This document shows positions 41,397-49,863 of a stretch of 64,000 nucleotides of DNA, piece by piece. The stretch spans positions 1-64,000 of the forward strand of contig NZ_JAMLIG010000004.1 in NCBI RefSeq assembly GCF_023954305.1, written 5' to 3'. Position numbers and translations under genes: made by a program. Position 1 is the stretch's first letter, and every line of letters begins with the position of its first letter. This DNA is from Mesorhizobium sp. (GTDB taxonomy: Bacteria > Pseudomonadota > Alphaproteobacteria > Rhizobiales > Rhizobiaceae). The notes below the pieces were generated by a model. It was not told where the DNA came from. It was given only the letters and a program-made list of their open reading frames with translations, and made no database searches.

Positions 41397-41756
41397 ATGT
41401 TCAGGACTTTCGCGCTCGGTCTGGCCCTTGCCGGGCTGGCAGGCATTGCCCATGCGCAGGATATCGGCGGATCGTACACCGTCGAGGGCACCAACCACGA
41501 CGGCAGCACCTATGAAGGCACCGCCGAGATCACGCTGACCAGCGACACGACCTGCGAGATCGATTGGGTGACCGGATCGACGGAGTCGCACGGCATCTGC
41601 AGCCGAAACGGCAACGCGTTCGCGGCCGCCTATGTGCTCAATGACTCCGTCGGCCTCGTCATCTACATGGTCAACCCCGACGGATCGATGCAAGGACTGT
41701 GGACCATTCAAGGCCAGTCCGGCACCGGCACCGAGAACCTGATCCCGGCCAACTGA
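41397..41756 (+). CDS. Small secreted protein, 119 residues
   Basis: A clear signal peptide ending AHAQ (residues 1-20) precedes a mature beta-rich domain (IGGSYTVEGTNHDGSTYEGT, TCEIDWVTG, GLWTIQGQSGTGTENLIP) with two cysteines, so it probably acts in the periplasm. Comparable fibronectin- or lipocalin-like small proteins occur in rhizobia without known function. The upstream hairpin suggests control at the RNA level. Confidence 0.75.
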   Translation: MFRTFALGLALAGLAGIAHAQDIGGSYTVEGTNHDGSTYEGTAEITLTSDTTCEIDWVTGSTESHGICSRNGNAFAAAYVLNDSVGLVIYMVNPDGSMQGLWTIQGQSGTGTENLIPAN

Positions 41757-41893
41757 CCGGCAGCGGGGCGAAGCGCCCGGGGCGGCGTCTCCGGGCGAGC
41801 GGTCTGGACCATTGCTTATCGGTTGCGATTTGCGGCTCGGCTGTTACACCCGCGACAAGCAGGCCGGCTTACGGTCGCAACCGGAAACGTCCA

Positions 41894-42811
41894 GTGCCCC
41901 TTTCTCCCAATCTGCGCGGCGCCGCGTTCATGGCGATCTCGATGGCCGGCTTCACGGTCAACGACGCCCTGACCAAGCTGTCGTCCGAGACGATCAACAT
42001 GGGCCAGGTCATGCTGATCCGCGGCCTGTTCGCGACCGCGTTGGTCGGTCTGGTCGCCTGGCATCGGGGCGCGTTGCGCCAGATCGGCCACGCGCTGCAT
42101 CCCATGGTGGCGATCAGGGTCGCGGGCGAGGCGCTCGCCACCATCTGCTTCCTGGTCGCGCTGTCGCATCTGCCGATCGCCAATGTCTCCGCGGTGCTTC
42201 AGGCACTGCCGCTCGCCGTGACCATGGGGGCGGCGATAGCGCTTGGCGAGCCGGTGGGCTGGCGCCGCTGGCTGTCGATCGCGGCGGGTTTCGCCGGAGT
42301 GCTGATCATCGTCCGGCCGGGCGTCGAAGGCTTCAGCGTCTATTCGCTGTGGGCACTCGCGTGCGTCTTCTTCTGCGCCATCAGGGATCTCGCCACCAAG
42401 CGCGTGCCTCAGGAAATACCGACATTCCTGGTTTCGACGGCCACCGCCGCCACCGTGACCGTCACCGGCGCGATCCTCGTGGTTCCGATGGGCGGCTGGT
42501 CGCCGGTGCCGAGCCAGACGGTGGCGATGCTCGCGTTCGCGGCTGTCCTTCTTGTCGTCGGCTACCAGTTCATCATCAAAGCGATGCGGATCGGCGATAT
42601 CTCCTACATCGCGCCGTTCCGATATACCGCGCTGCTCTGGTCGATCGCCCTCGGCTATCTGGTTTTCGCCGACGTTCCGGACCTCGCCATGATCGTCGGC
42701 TCGGTCGTCATCGTGGGCTCGGGGCTCTATATGCTCTACCGCGAGCGGGTGGTCGGACGCCACCCCGCTGCCGAAAGCACATCGCCCGCCATGGGCCCGG
42801 ACGGGCTCTAG
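41894..42811 (+). CDS. DMT-family (EamA) transporter
   Basis: The 305-residue membrane protein has ten helices in two EamA halves (SMAGFTVNDALTKLSS, VLQALPLAVTMGAAIALGEP, APFRYTALLWSIALGYLVFA). Substrate is unknown; homologues export metabolites. I use the GTG at 41894 since VPLSPNLRGAAFMAISMAGF gives the usual N-terminus; an ATG at 41930 is internal to the first helix. Its TAG shares a base with the next GTG. Confidence 0.85.
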   Translation: MPLSPNLRGAAFMAISMAGFTVNDALTKLSSETINMGQVMLIRGLFATALVGLVAWHRGALRQIGHALHPMVAIRVAGEALATICFLVALSHLPIANVSAVLQALPLAVTMGAAIALGEPVGWRRWLSIAAGFAGVLIIVRPGVEGFSVYSLWALACVFFCAIRDLATKRVPQEIPTFLVSTATAATVTVTGAILVVPMGGWSPVPSQTVAMLAFAAVLLVVGYQFIIKAMRIGDISYIAPFRYTALLWSIALGYLVFADVPDLAMIVGSVVIVGSGLYMLYRERVVGRHPAAESTSPAMGPDGL

Positions 42812-44022
42812 TGACAAGCATCTATCTCAACCGCCGCACCGCGCCTCACGTCTCCACGCTCGTCGTCGCGACGGCGACCGGTGCGCTCGCGCTCAATGTC
42901 TTCCTCCCCTCGCTGCCGGCGATGGCGCGGTATTTCGAGGCGGATTACGGGTTGGTCCAGCTGTCCGTCTCTCTTTACCTGACATCGACAGCCGTGCTCC
43001 AGTTGCTGATCGGGCCCGCCTCCGACCGGTTCGGACGGCGTCCGGTCATGCTGTTCTCCTTCGCCGTCTTCATCCTCGCCACGGTCGCCGCAATCTTCGC
43101 GCCGACGATCTATTTCCTCCTCGTCTGCCGGATCTTTCAGGCCTTCGCGGCGGCCGGCATGGTCCTGTCGCGTGCGATCGTGCGCGACACGGTCAGCGCC
43201 GAGTTCGCCGCGAGCCGTATCGGCTACATCACGATGGGAATGACGCTGGTACCGATGATCGGTCCGGCGATCGGCGGCGTGCTCGACGAAATCTATGGCT
43301 GGCAGGCGACCTTCGGCCTGACGCTCGCCTTCGGCATTCTCGCCTTCGCCGTCGTCTATCTCGACCTCGGCGAGACCAACCGCAGCCCTTCCGCCAGCCT
43401 CGGCGCGCAGTTCCGCGCCTATCCCGAACTCCTGCGCTCGCGGCTGTTCTGGGCCTATACGCTTACCGCGGCGTTCACCTCGGGCCTGTTCTTCTCCTTC
43501 CTCGGCGGCGCGCCCTATGTGGCATCGGTCCTGTTCGGCATGTCGCCATCGGCCTACGGCTTCTATTTCGCCTGCCTCGGCCTCGGCTATATGTTCGGCA
43601 ACTTCGTCTCGGGAAGGTATACCGCCCGGGTCGGGATCAACAACATGATGCTCATCGGCAACGTAATCTCGACCGTCGCGATCTTGGTCGCCATCGCGCT
43701 GTTCGCGGCGGGGGCGGCGCATCCGCTGGCGCTGTTCGTTCCGGCGGCCTTCGCGACGATCGGCAACGGTTTCACCCTGCCCAGCGCCAATTCCGGTATC
43801 GTCAGCACTCGGCCCAGCCTCGCCGGATCGGCCTCCGGCCTTGGCGGCGCGCTGCAGATCGGCGGCGGCGCGGCTCTCTCGGCGCTGCCCGGCCTGTTCC
43901 TGTCGCCCGAGACCGGCGTCTATCCGCTCCTGTTGATCATGCTGGCACCCGCCCTGGCGGCGATCGCGGCCAGTCTCTTCGTCAGGGTCGCATCGCGTTC
44001 CAACGACGCATCGCGACCATGA
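42811..44022 (+). CDS. Bcr/CflA-type MFS drug efflux transporter
   Basis: The 403-residue protein has twelve helices and the MFS motif A in GPASDRFGRRPVMLFSF. ALNVFLPSLPAMARYF, RAIVRDTVSAEFAASRIGYI and PMIGPAIGGVLDEIYGWQAT fit the Bcr/CflA branch (bicyclomycin/florfenicol type). The GTG start overlaps the EamA stop by one base and its stop overlaps mobA (ATGA), so all four genes form one unit. Confidence 0.88.
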   Translation: MTSIYLNRRTAPHVSTLVVATATGALALNVFLPSLPAMARYFEADYGLVQLSVSLYLTSTAVLQLLIGPASDRFGRRPVMLFSFAVFILATVAAIFAPTIYFLLVCRIFQAFAAAGMVLSRAIVRDTVSAEFAASRIGYITMGMTLVPMIGPAIGGVLDEIYGWQATFGLTLAFGILAFAVVYLDLGETNRSPSASLGAQFRAYPELLRSRLFWAYTLTAAFTSGLFFSFLGGAPYVASVLFGMSPSAYGFYFACLGLGYMFGNFVSGRYTARVGINNMMLIGNVISTVAILVAIALFAAGAAHPLALFVPAAFATIGNGFTLPSANSGIVSTRPSLAGSASGLGGALQIGGGAALSALPGLFLSPETGVYPLLLIMLAPALAAIAASLFVRVASRSNDASRP

Positions 44023-44618
44023 TCGCCGGCGTCATCCTCGCCGGCGGACGATCGTCGCGGATGGGCGGACGCGACAAGGCGCTGGTCGAACTCGGCGGGC
44101 GAACCCTTCTCGACCGGCTCCGCGCCCGGTTCTCGCCGCAGGTTGGCGCACTCGCAATCAACACGAATTCCGCGCTTGGCGCAGCGGCACACGGCTTCGA
44201 GGTGCTGCCGGACCGTTTCGCCGGGTTCCCCGGGCCGCTCGCCGGCATCCATGCCGGCCTCTTCTGGGCCGAGCAACTGTCGGGCGCCACGCACCTGGCC
44301 ACGGTCTCCATCGATACGCCGTTCCTGCCCACCGACTTCGTCGCGAGGCTTGCCGGCGCATGCGCAGATGGGACGTCCGTTGCGCTAGCCCGCTCCGATG
44401 GGCGACTTCACCCGACCTGCGCGCTGTGGCCGGTGCGTCTTCGAAGAAAACTGGAGAGCTTTCTCGAGGGGGGCACTTCGCGAAAGGTCATGGACTTCGC
44501 CGAGGCAGCCGGATACGTCGCCGTCGATTTCCCGGCGATACCCTTCGACCCGTTCTTCAACATCAACACCCCTGCCGATCTGAAAATGGCGGAGACTGTC
44601 CTGGAGACGATGCGATGA
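44019..44618 (+). CDS. mobA: Molybdenum cofactor guanylyltransferase MobA
   Basis: The 199-residue enzyme attaches GMP to molybdopterin, giving the bis-MGD or MGD cofactor. The nucleotide loop VILAGGRSSRMGGRDKALVE, the VSIDTPFLP segment and the C-terminal FFNINTPADL are diagnostic. It overlaps both neighbours by 4 bases. It belongs with moaA and mobB. Confidence 0.95.
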   Translation: MIAGVILAGGRSSRMGGRDKALVELGGRTLLDRLRARFSPQVGALAINTNSALGAAAHGFEVLPDRFAGFPGPLAGIHAGLFWAEQLSGATHLATVSIDTPFLPTDFVARLAGACADGTSVALARSDGRLHPTCALWPVRLRRKLESFLEGGTSRKVMDFAEAAGYVAVDFPAIPFDPFFNINTPADLKMAETVLETMR

Positions 44619-45136
44619 CCCAGAGGGTCTTCGGTATCACCGGCTGGAAGAACTCGGGCAAGACCACGCTCACCGAGCGTCTGGTCGCGGAGTTCACGCG
44701 CCGCGGCTACCGCATCTCGACGGTCAAGCACGCCCACCATTCCTTCGACATCGACAAGGAAGGTACAGATTCCTTCCGCCATAGGGTGGCGGGCGCGCAT
44801 GAGGTGGCGATCGTCTCGCATGGGCGCTGGGCACTGATGCACGAGTTGCGCGACGAGGCCGAACCGCCGCTGGACAGGATCCTCGCCCGCCTCGCGCCCT
44901 GCGATCTCGTTCTTGTCGAAGGCTACAAGCGCGAACCGCATTTGAAGATCGAGACGCGCCGGCGGGGCACGAAAGATACGTCGCCGCTCTCGGCGAGCGA
45001 TCCGGCCATCATCGCGGTTGCGACCGACCATGCCCAGCCGGACGAACGACTGCCCGTTCTCAATATCGACGACATCGACGCCATCGCCGATTTCATCACC
45101 GCTCGGATGAAGCTACGTCCCCCGCCTGCCACGTGA
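44615..45136 (+). CDS. mobB: Molybdopterin-guanine dinucleotide biosynthesis protein MobB
   Basis: The 173-residue GTP-binding protein assists MobA. The P-loop GWKNSGKTTL is at residues 10-19. VKHAHHSFDIDKEGTDSFRH and VEGYKREPHLKIE are family motifs. The ATG at 44615 overlaps the mobA stop. The tail IADFITARMK is typical. Confidence 0.94.
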   Translation: MTQRVFGITGWKNSGKTTLTERLVAEFTRRGYRISTVKHAHHSFDIDKEGTDSFRHRVAGAHEVAIVSHGRWALMHELRDEAEPPLDRILARLAPCDLVLVEGYKREPHLKIETRRRGTKDTSPLSASDPAIIAVATDHAQPDERLPVLNIDDIDAIADFITARMKLRPPPAT

Positions 45137-45168
45137 TTCATGCCGCGGACGGCAATTCCGAAGACGGT

Positions 45169-45188
45169 TTTGCGATTGCATTCGCAAA
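45169..45188. promoter_or_regulatory. Inverted repeat upstream of the amino-acid binding protein gene
   Basis: TTTGCGA and TCGCAAA are perfect 7-base arms with a 6-base spacer, about 90 bases before the ATG. The flank AAAGCAAATAAT is AT-rich. It is a reasonable operator candidate. Confidence 0.45.
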
Positions 45189-45277
45189 GCAAATAATGGG
45201 AATATCGCGCAGTTTGCGGGCCTTGGAGGCCGGCAGAACCCGCTTCGGGAGTGGAGCGGCAACGACAAGGAAAGAGG

Positions 45278-46063
45278 ATGAACATGCGTATTTCGAAGCG
45301 TCTGGCGCTCGGTCTGACCGCCGCCGCGTTTGCGTTCGGCCTGGGAGCGGCCAACGCCCAGGAGACCCTGCGGATCGGCACCGAAGGCGCCTATCCCCCC
45401 TTCAACAACCTCACCGCCGACGGCAAGCTCGTCGGTTTCGACATCGACATCGCCAACGCGCTCTGCGAGGAGATGAAGGTCAAGTGCGAATTCGTCACCC
45501 AGGACTGGGACGGCATCATCCCGGCGCTGCAGGCCGGCAAGTTCGACGCCATCATCGCCTCGATGTCGATCACCGAGGAGCGCAAGCAGAAGGTCGATTT
45601 CACCCACAAATACTACAATACGCCCTCCGCGATCGTCGCGCCGAAGGACACCGACATCAAGGGCGTGGCCAAGGAAGACCTGGCCGGCAAGACGCTCGGC
45701 GCGGCGACGTCCACCACCCACTATAACTATGCCGAGAAAACCTACACGGACACGACGCTCAAAGGCTATCCGACCAGCCAGGAGTTCCTGCTCGACATAG
45801 CCAACGGCCGGCTCGATGCCGTCACCGACGACGTGTCCGTGCTCGAGGAATGGCTGAAGACCTCGGACGGCGCCTGCTGCAAGATCGTCGGCATGATCAC
45901 GCCGGTGCCGGAAATCCACGGCGAGGGTGCCGGGATCGCGGTTCGCAAGGGCGAGACCGCGCTGGTCGAGAAGTTCAACGCTGCCATCGACGCCATCCGC
46001 AAGAGCGGGAAGTACAAGGAAATCAACGACAAATACTTCACCTACGACGTCTACGGCGGCTAA
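45278..46063 (+). CDS. Polar amino-acid ABC transporter, periplasmic binding protein
   Basis: The 261-residue protein has a signal peptide (to about ANAQ, residue 28) and a PBPb domain like LAO/HisJ: LRIGTEGAYPPFNNLTADGK, GFDIDIANALCEEMKVKCEF, ASMSITEERKQKVDFT and EGAGIAVRKGE. Ligand is probably a basic or polar amino acid. The ATG at 45278 follows AAGGAAAGAGG. A stem-loop after the stop separates it from the permease genes. Confidence 0.93.
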   Translation: MNMRISKRLALGLTAAAFAFGLGAANAQETLRIGTEGAYPPFNNLTADGKLVGFDIDIANALCEEMKVKCEFVTQDWDGIIPALQAGKFDAIIASMSITEERKQKVDFTHKYYNTPSAIVAPKDTDIKGVAKEDLAGKTLGAATSTTHYNYAEKTYTDTTLKGYPTSQEFLLDIANGRLDAVTDDVSVLEEWLKTSDGACCKIVGMITPVPEIHGEGAGIAVRKGETALVEKFNAAIDAIRKSGKYKEINDKYFTYDVYGG

Positions 46064-46077
46064 GCCGGATCAAGCCG

Positions 46078-46110
46078 GGCGCGGCGGCGGGCGCACTCCG
46101 CAGCCGCGCC
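46078..46110 (+). terminator. Stem-loop between binding protein and permease genes
   Basis: GGCGCGGC and GCCGCGCC pair over 8 bases across a 17-base loop, followed by TATTGATATTT. Such hairpins commonly protect the abundant binding-protein mRNA and lower read-through to the permeases. Confidence 0.5.
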
Positions 46111-46146
46111 TATTGATATTTCCGCTTACGACGAGGCAATGCGCCG

Positions 46147-46860
46147 ATGCAGAGTGCCTGGACGCTGCTGAGCTGGGGACCGGAGGGCTGGCTCGACGAC
46201 ATCGCCTATGGCGTCTTCATCACCGTCTCGCTCGCCGCCGCGACCCTTCCCGTCGGCCTTGCCATCGGTTTCCTGGTGGCGCTCGCCAAGCAGTCGGACG
46301 AACCCTCGCTCAGGCTGGCGGGCAACGTCTACACCACGATCTTCCGCGGCCTGCCCGAACTTCTGACCCTGTTCCTCGTCTACTATGGCGTGCAGACCCT
46401 GCTGCAGAGCTTCGTCCGGTTGTTCGATCCGGCCGCGAGCATTGAGGTCAACAGCTTCGTCTCGGGCATGGTAGCGCTCGGCGTGGTCTTCTCCTCCTAT
46501 TCGAGCGAAGTCTTCCTTTCGGCTTTCCGCGCCATACCGCGCGGTCAGTACGAAGGCGGTTTTGCCATCGGGCTCACCAACTTGCAGACGATGCGGCTCG
46601 TGATCCTGCCGCAACTGGTGCGCATCGCCCTGCCCGGCCTCGCCAATCTGTGGCTGATTCTGCTCAAGGACACGGCGCTGGTCTCCGCCATCGGCCTGTC
46701 CGACATCCTGCGCCAGAGCGGGGTGGCCGCACGCGTCACGCGCGAGCCATTCCTGTTCTTTGGCGTCGCTTGCGCCATCTACCTCGTGCTCGCCATCATC
46801 TCCTCCTTCGGCATCAACGCGATCGAGCGTTCCGTCAGCCAGTCGGGGGTGCGCCGATGA
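46147..46860 (+). CDS. Amino-acid ABC transporter permease (HisQ/M type)
   Basis: The 237-residue inner-membrane protein has five or six helices. The ABC-contact EAA loop is visible (YEGGFAIGLTNLQTMRLVIL, residues about 135-155), and FITVSLAAATLPVGLAIGFL is the usual first membrane segment. Its stop overlaps the second permease start (ATGA). With the next gene it should form the heterodimeric channel. Confidence 0.93.
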   Translation: MQSAWTLLSWGPEGWLDDIAYGVFITVSLAAATLPVGLAIGFLVALAKQSDEPSLRLAGNVYTTIFRGLPELLTLFLVYYGVQTLLQSFVRLFDPAASIEVNSFVSGMVALGVVFSSYSSEVFLSAFRAIPRGQYEGGFAIGLTNLQTMRLVILPQLVRIALPGLANLWLILLKDTALVSAIGLSDILRQSGVAARVTREPFLFFGVACAIYLVLAIISSFGINAIERSVSQSGVRR

Positions 46861-47684
46861 GCGCCGTGTCGGACGCCGCCTCCGTGGAGATTCCGCCGCC
46901 GGTCGTGCGCGGCTGGCCCGGCACGCGCATCGCCGGCCATGTTCTCGTCGGCGTCTGGATCCTGTTCGGTCTGGCTCTCGCCGTCTATCTGTTCACCGCC
47001 TGGAATCCCGAGCTCTTCGAGCGGTGGAAATGGCCCTATCTCAGCGGTCTCGGCATCACCCTTTTGCTGGTGGCGATCTCGACCGTACTCGGCGCGCTCC
47101 TGTCGATCCCGATCGCCTATGGACGTATGTCGCAAAACCGGGTCCTGTCCGCGATCGCCTATGCCTATGTCTACTTCTTCCGCGGCACGCCGCTACTCGC
47201 TCAGACCTTCCTGATCTATTACGGGCTGGGCTCGTTCCGGCCACAGCTCGAAATGGTGGGGCTCTGGACCTTCTTCCGCGAAGCCTGGTATTGCGCGATC
47301 CTCGCCTTCACCCTCAACACGGCCGCCTATCAGGCCGAGATTCTGCGCGGCGCGATCGAGAGCGTCGGCAAGGGCCAGTGGGAAGGCGCGGCTTCGCTCG
47401 GGCTCTCCAGATGGCAGACCCTGCGCATGGTGATCATGCCCCAGGCGCTGATCGTGGCGCTTCGGCCCTACGGCAACGAGTTGATTCTGATGATCAAGGG
47501 CTCGGCGATCGTCGCCATCATCACGGTCTACGACCTGATGGGCGTCACGCGTCTCGCCTATTCGCGCAGTTTCGATTTCCAGACCTACATCTGGGCGGCG
47601 ATCATCTATCTTGCCATCGTCGAATTGCTGCGCAATGTCGTCGAGCTGATCGAAAGGCGCCTGACGCGCCACCTGAAGCGCTGA
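46857..47684 (+). CDS. Amino-acid ABC transporter permease, second subunit
   Basis: The 275-residue protein has an N-terminal cytoplasmic extension of about 25 residues and then the permease core. SGLGITLLLVAISTVLGALL starts the core, FFRGTPLLAQTFLIYYGLGS follows, and the EAA loop is WEGAASLGLSRWQTLRMVIM. No ATP-binding subunit gene follows; the next gene is a dehydrogenase. Confidence 0.93.
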   Translation: MSAVSDAASVEIPPPVVRGWPGTRIAGHVLVGVWILFGLALAVYLFTAWNPELFERWKWPYLSGLGITLLLVAISTVLGALLSIPIAYGRMSQNRVLSAIAYAYVYFFRGTPLLAQTFLIYYGLGSFRPQLEMVGLWTFFREAWYCAILAFTLNTAAYQAEILRGAIESVGKGQWEGAASLGLSRWQTLRMVIMPQALIVALRPYGNELILMIKGSAIVAIITVYDLMGVTRLAYSRSFDFQTYIWAAIIYLAIVELLRNVVELIERRLTRHLKR

Positions 47685-47716
47685 CGCGCAACACGACAAA
47701 ATATCGGGAGAGACAA

Positions 47717-48586
47717 ATGGCCAGCATCGCGTTTCTGGGACTTGGCGTCATGGGCTACCCCATGGCGGCGCATCTGAAAAACCGCGGCGGCCACGACGTC
47801 ACCGTCTACAACCGCACCGCCGCCAAGGCGGAAAAATGGGTGACCCAGCATGGCGGCGCGCATGCGCCGACCCCCGCAAAGGCCGCCGAGGGCAAGGATT
47901 TCGTCTTCGCCTGCGTCGGCAATGACGACGATCTGCGCCAGGTGACGCTGGGCGCCGACGGCGCGTTCGGCGCAATGAAGAAGGGCTCGATCTTCGTCGA
48001 CAACACGACCGCCTCGGCGGAGATCGCGCGAGAGCTCGCCTCCGAGGCAGGCGCGCGCGGCTTTTCCGCCCTCGACGCTCCGGTCTCCGGCGGCCAGGCG
48101 GGAGCCGAGAACGGCCAGCTGACCGTCATGGTCGGCGGCGACGAGGCGACCTTCGAGCGCGCCAAGCCGGTGATCTCCGCCTACGCGAAGATGGTCGGCC
48201 TGATGGGACCGGCGGGCGCAGGCCAGCTCACCAAGATGATCAACCAGATCTGCATCGCCGGCCTCGTCCAGGGCCTCGCCGAAGGCATTCATTTCGGCAA
48301 GAAGGCCGGCCTCGACATCGAGAAGGTCGTCGATGTCATCTCCAAAGGCGCGGCCGGCTCGTGGCAGATGGAAAACCGCCACAAGACCATGAACGCCGGC
48401 AAATACGACTTCGGCTTCGCCGTCGACTGGATGCGCAAGGACCTCGGCATCTGCCTGGCCGAGGCCGATCGCAACGGCGCGCAGCTGCCGATCACCGCCT
48501 TGATCGACCAGTTCTACAAGGACGTGCAGCAGATGGGCGGCAAGCGCTGGGATACGTCCTCGCTGCTCGCCCGCCTCGAAAACTGA
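47717..48586 (+). CDS. NAD(P)-dependent beta-hydroxyacid dehydrogenase family protein
   Basis: The 289-residue oxidoreductase has the N-terminal dinucleotide fold (IAFLGLGVMGYPMAAHLKNR). The substrate signature DAPVSGGQAGAENGQLTVMV and the catalytic-lysine region GAGQLTKMINQICIAGLVQG follow, with K at about residue 173. It is of the 3-hydroxyisobutyrate/tartronate-semialdehyde reductase family; exact substrate unknown. It follows the permeases by 32 bases with a GGGAGAG site. Confidence 0.9.
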   Translation: MASIAFLGLGVMGYPMAAHLKNRGGHDVTVYNRTAAKAEKWVTQHGGAHAPTPAKAAEGKDFVFACVGNDDDLRQVTLGADGAFGAMKKGSIFVDNTTASAEIARELASEAGARGFSALDAPVSGGQAGAENGQLTVMVGGDEATFERAKPVISAYAKMVGLMGPAGAGQLTKMINQICIAGLVQGLAEGIHFGKKAGLDIEKVVDVISKGAAGSWQMENRHKTMNAGKYDFGFAVDWMRKDLGICLAEADRNGAQLPITALIDQFYKDVQQMGGKRWDTSSLLARLEN

Positions 48587-49326
48587 TGCCCGGGCTGTCG
48601 AAGACTTCGACGGCTGACGAGGTGATCGCCCACCTCAAGACCCTGGCCTCGGAAGAAAACCGCCAGGGCATGAAACGCTACGGCATCAGGATCGACCGCG
48701 CCCTCGGCATCTCGCATGGCGAGCAGCGCCGCATCGGCAAGCTGATCGGCAAGAACCACGAGCGCGCCTTCGAACTGTGGGCGAGCGGCATCATGGAAGC
48801 GCGCTTCATCGCCTCGATCACCGCCGACCCGAAGCGTTTCACGGCGGATGACGCTCGGGCCTGGGCGGCCGAGTTCGATTCCTGGGACATCGTCGACAGC
48901 GTCTCCGATCTCTTCGTCGACTCCGATGCCTGGCGCAAACTGATCGACGAATTCGCCGAGGACGAACGGGAGTTCGTCCGGCGCACCGCCTTCGCCATGA
49001 TGGCCTGGTCGGTCGTCCACCGGAAGAAGGAGCCGGACGAGACCTTCCTCTCCTATCTGCCGATCATCGAGAGACATTCGACCGACCCGCGAAATTTCGT
49101 CCGCAAGGCAGTCAACTGGGCGCTGCGCTCCATCGGCAAGCGGTCGATGCCGCTCAACGCCGCCGCACTCGAGACCGCACAGAGGCTGGGCGCGTCGACC
49201 GACAAGACCGCGCGCTGGAACGGCAAGGACGCCGTGCGCGAACTGACGGCGGAAAAGACGCTCGCCGGGATTGCCAGGCGCGAAGCGAGCCGAAGTGCGG
49301 AACGGAGCGGTCGCGCGAACCATTGA
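48586..49326 (+). CDS. AlkD-like DNA alkylation repair protein
   Basis: The 246-residue all-helical protein matches the HEAT-repeat glycosylase family (PF08713-like): MKRYGIRIDRALGISHGEQR, HERAFELWASGIMEARFIAS, FDSWDIVDSVSDLFVDSD and DPRNFVRKAVNWALRSIGKR. AlkD excises alkylated bases without flipping. The WDIVD residues align with the catalytic Trp/Asp region, so activity is possible. The ATG overlaps the preceding stop (TGATG). Confidence 0.82.
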   Translation: MPGLSKTSTADEVIAHLKTLASEENRQGMKRYGIRIDRALGISHGEQRRIGKLIGKNHERAFELWASGIMEARFIASITADPKRFTADDARAWAAEFDSWDIVDSVSDLFVDSDAWRKLIDEFAEDEREFVRRTAFAMMAWSVVHRKKEPDETFLSYLPIIERHSTDPRNFVRKAVNWALRSIGKRSMPLNAAALETAQRLGASTDKTARWNGKDAVRELTAEKTLAGIARREASRSAERSGRANH

Positions 49327-49373
49327 CGCGCACCTCGCACGGCGCTTCAATCGAGACGTCGAAAGGGCTCCCG

Positions 49374-49856
49374 ATGGAAAACCCGCTGCCCGCATTTGCG
49401 CTCGCATGCTTCGCCCTCGTCCTGCCCACGTCCGTCTCCGCGGCGGAAGGGCCGAAGCCGATTTCCTGGACCGAACTCGCCCGCGCACCGTCGGCCGTGG
49501 AAATCGAGGTACGGCTCGAAGGCTATCTGCTTCCGGTCGACCGCGAGAACGACCTCGTCTACGAATTCCTTCTCGTGCCCTGGGCCGGCGCCTGTATCCA
49601 CACTGTCGCGCCGCCGCCCGATCAGCTCGTGCGGGTGACGCCCGCACAGCCCTACCGGCTGAGCGAGATTTACGAGGCCGTGGCGGTTTCCGGACGGTTG
49701 GTGGCCGCCGACGAGCGGCAACAGGTCCTGATGCTGGACGGCGTGAAGGAACTCGACAGCGCCTACGGTATTGCGCGGGCGGCGGTCGTCCACGCCGCCG
49801 TGAAGGCGCCTCCCCTGTCCGGGAACGCAAATCCCTGGCGCAAGATCGTCAAATAG
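49374..49856 (+). CDS. DUF3299 family secreted protein
   Basis: The 160-residue protein has a signal peptide (MENPLPAFALACFALVLPTS, cleavage near SAAEG). The DUF3299 core follows (LEGYLLPVDRENDLVYEFLL, VPWAGACIHTVAPPPDQLVR). Members are periplasmic and of unknown function, often beside macrolide-type ABC exporters, which are absent here. I use the ATG at 49374 with GAAAGGG upstream; an earlier TTG would overlap the AlkD gene. Confidence 0.82.
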   Translation: MENPLPAFALACFALVLPTSVSAAEGPKPISWTELARAPSAVEIEVRLEGYLLPVDRENDLVYEFLLVPWAGACIHTVAPPPDQLVRVTPAQPYRLSEIYEAVAVSGRLVAADERQQVLMLDGVKELDSAYGIARAAVVHAAVKAPPLSGNANPWRKIVK

Positions 49857-49863
49857 ACACGGA

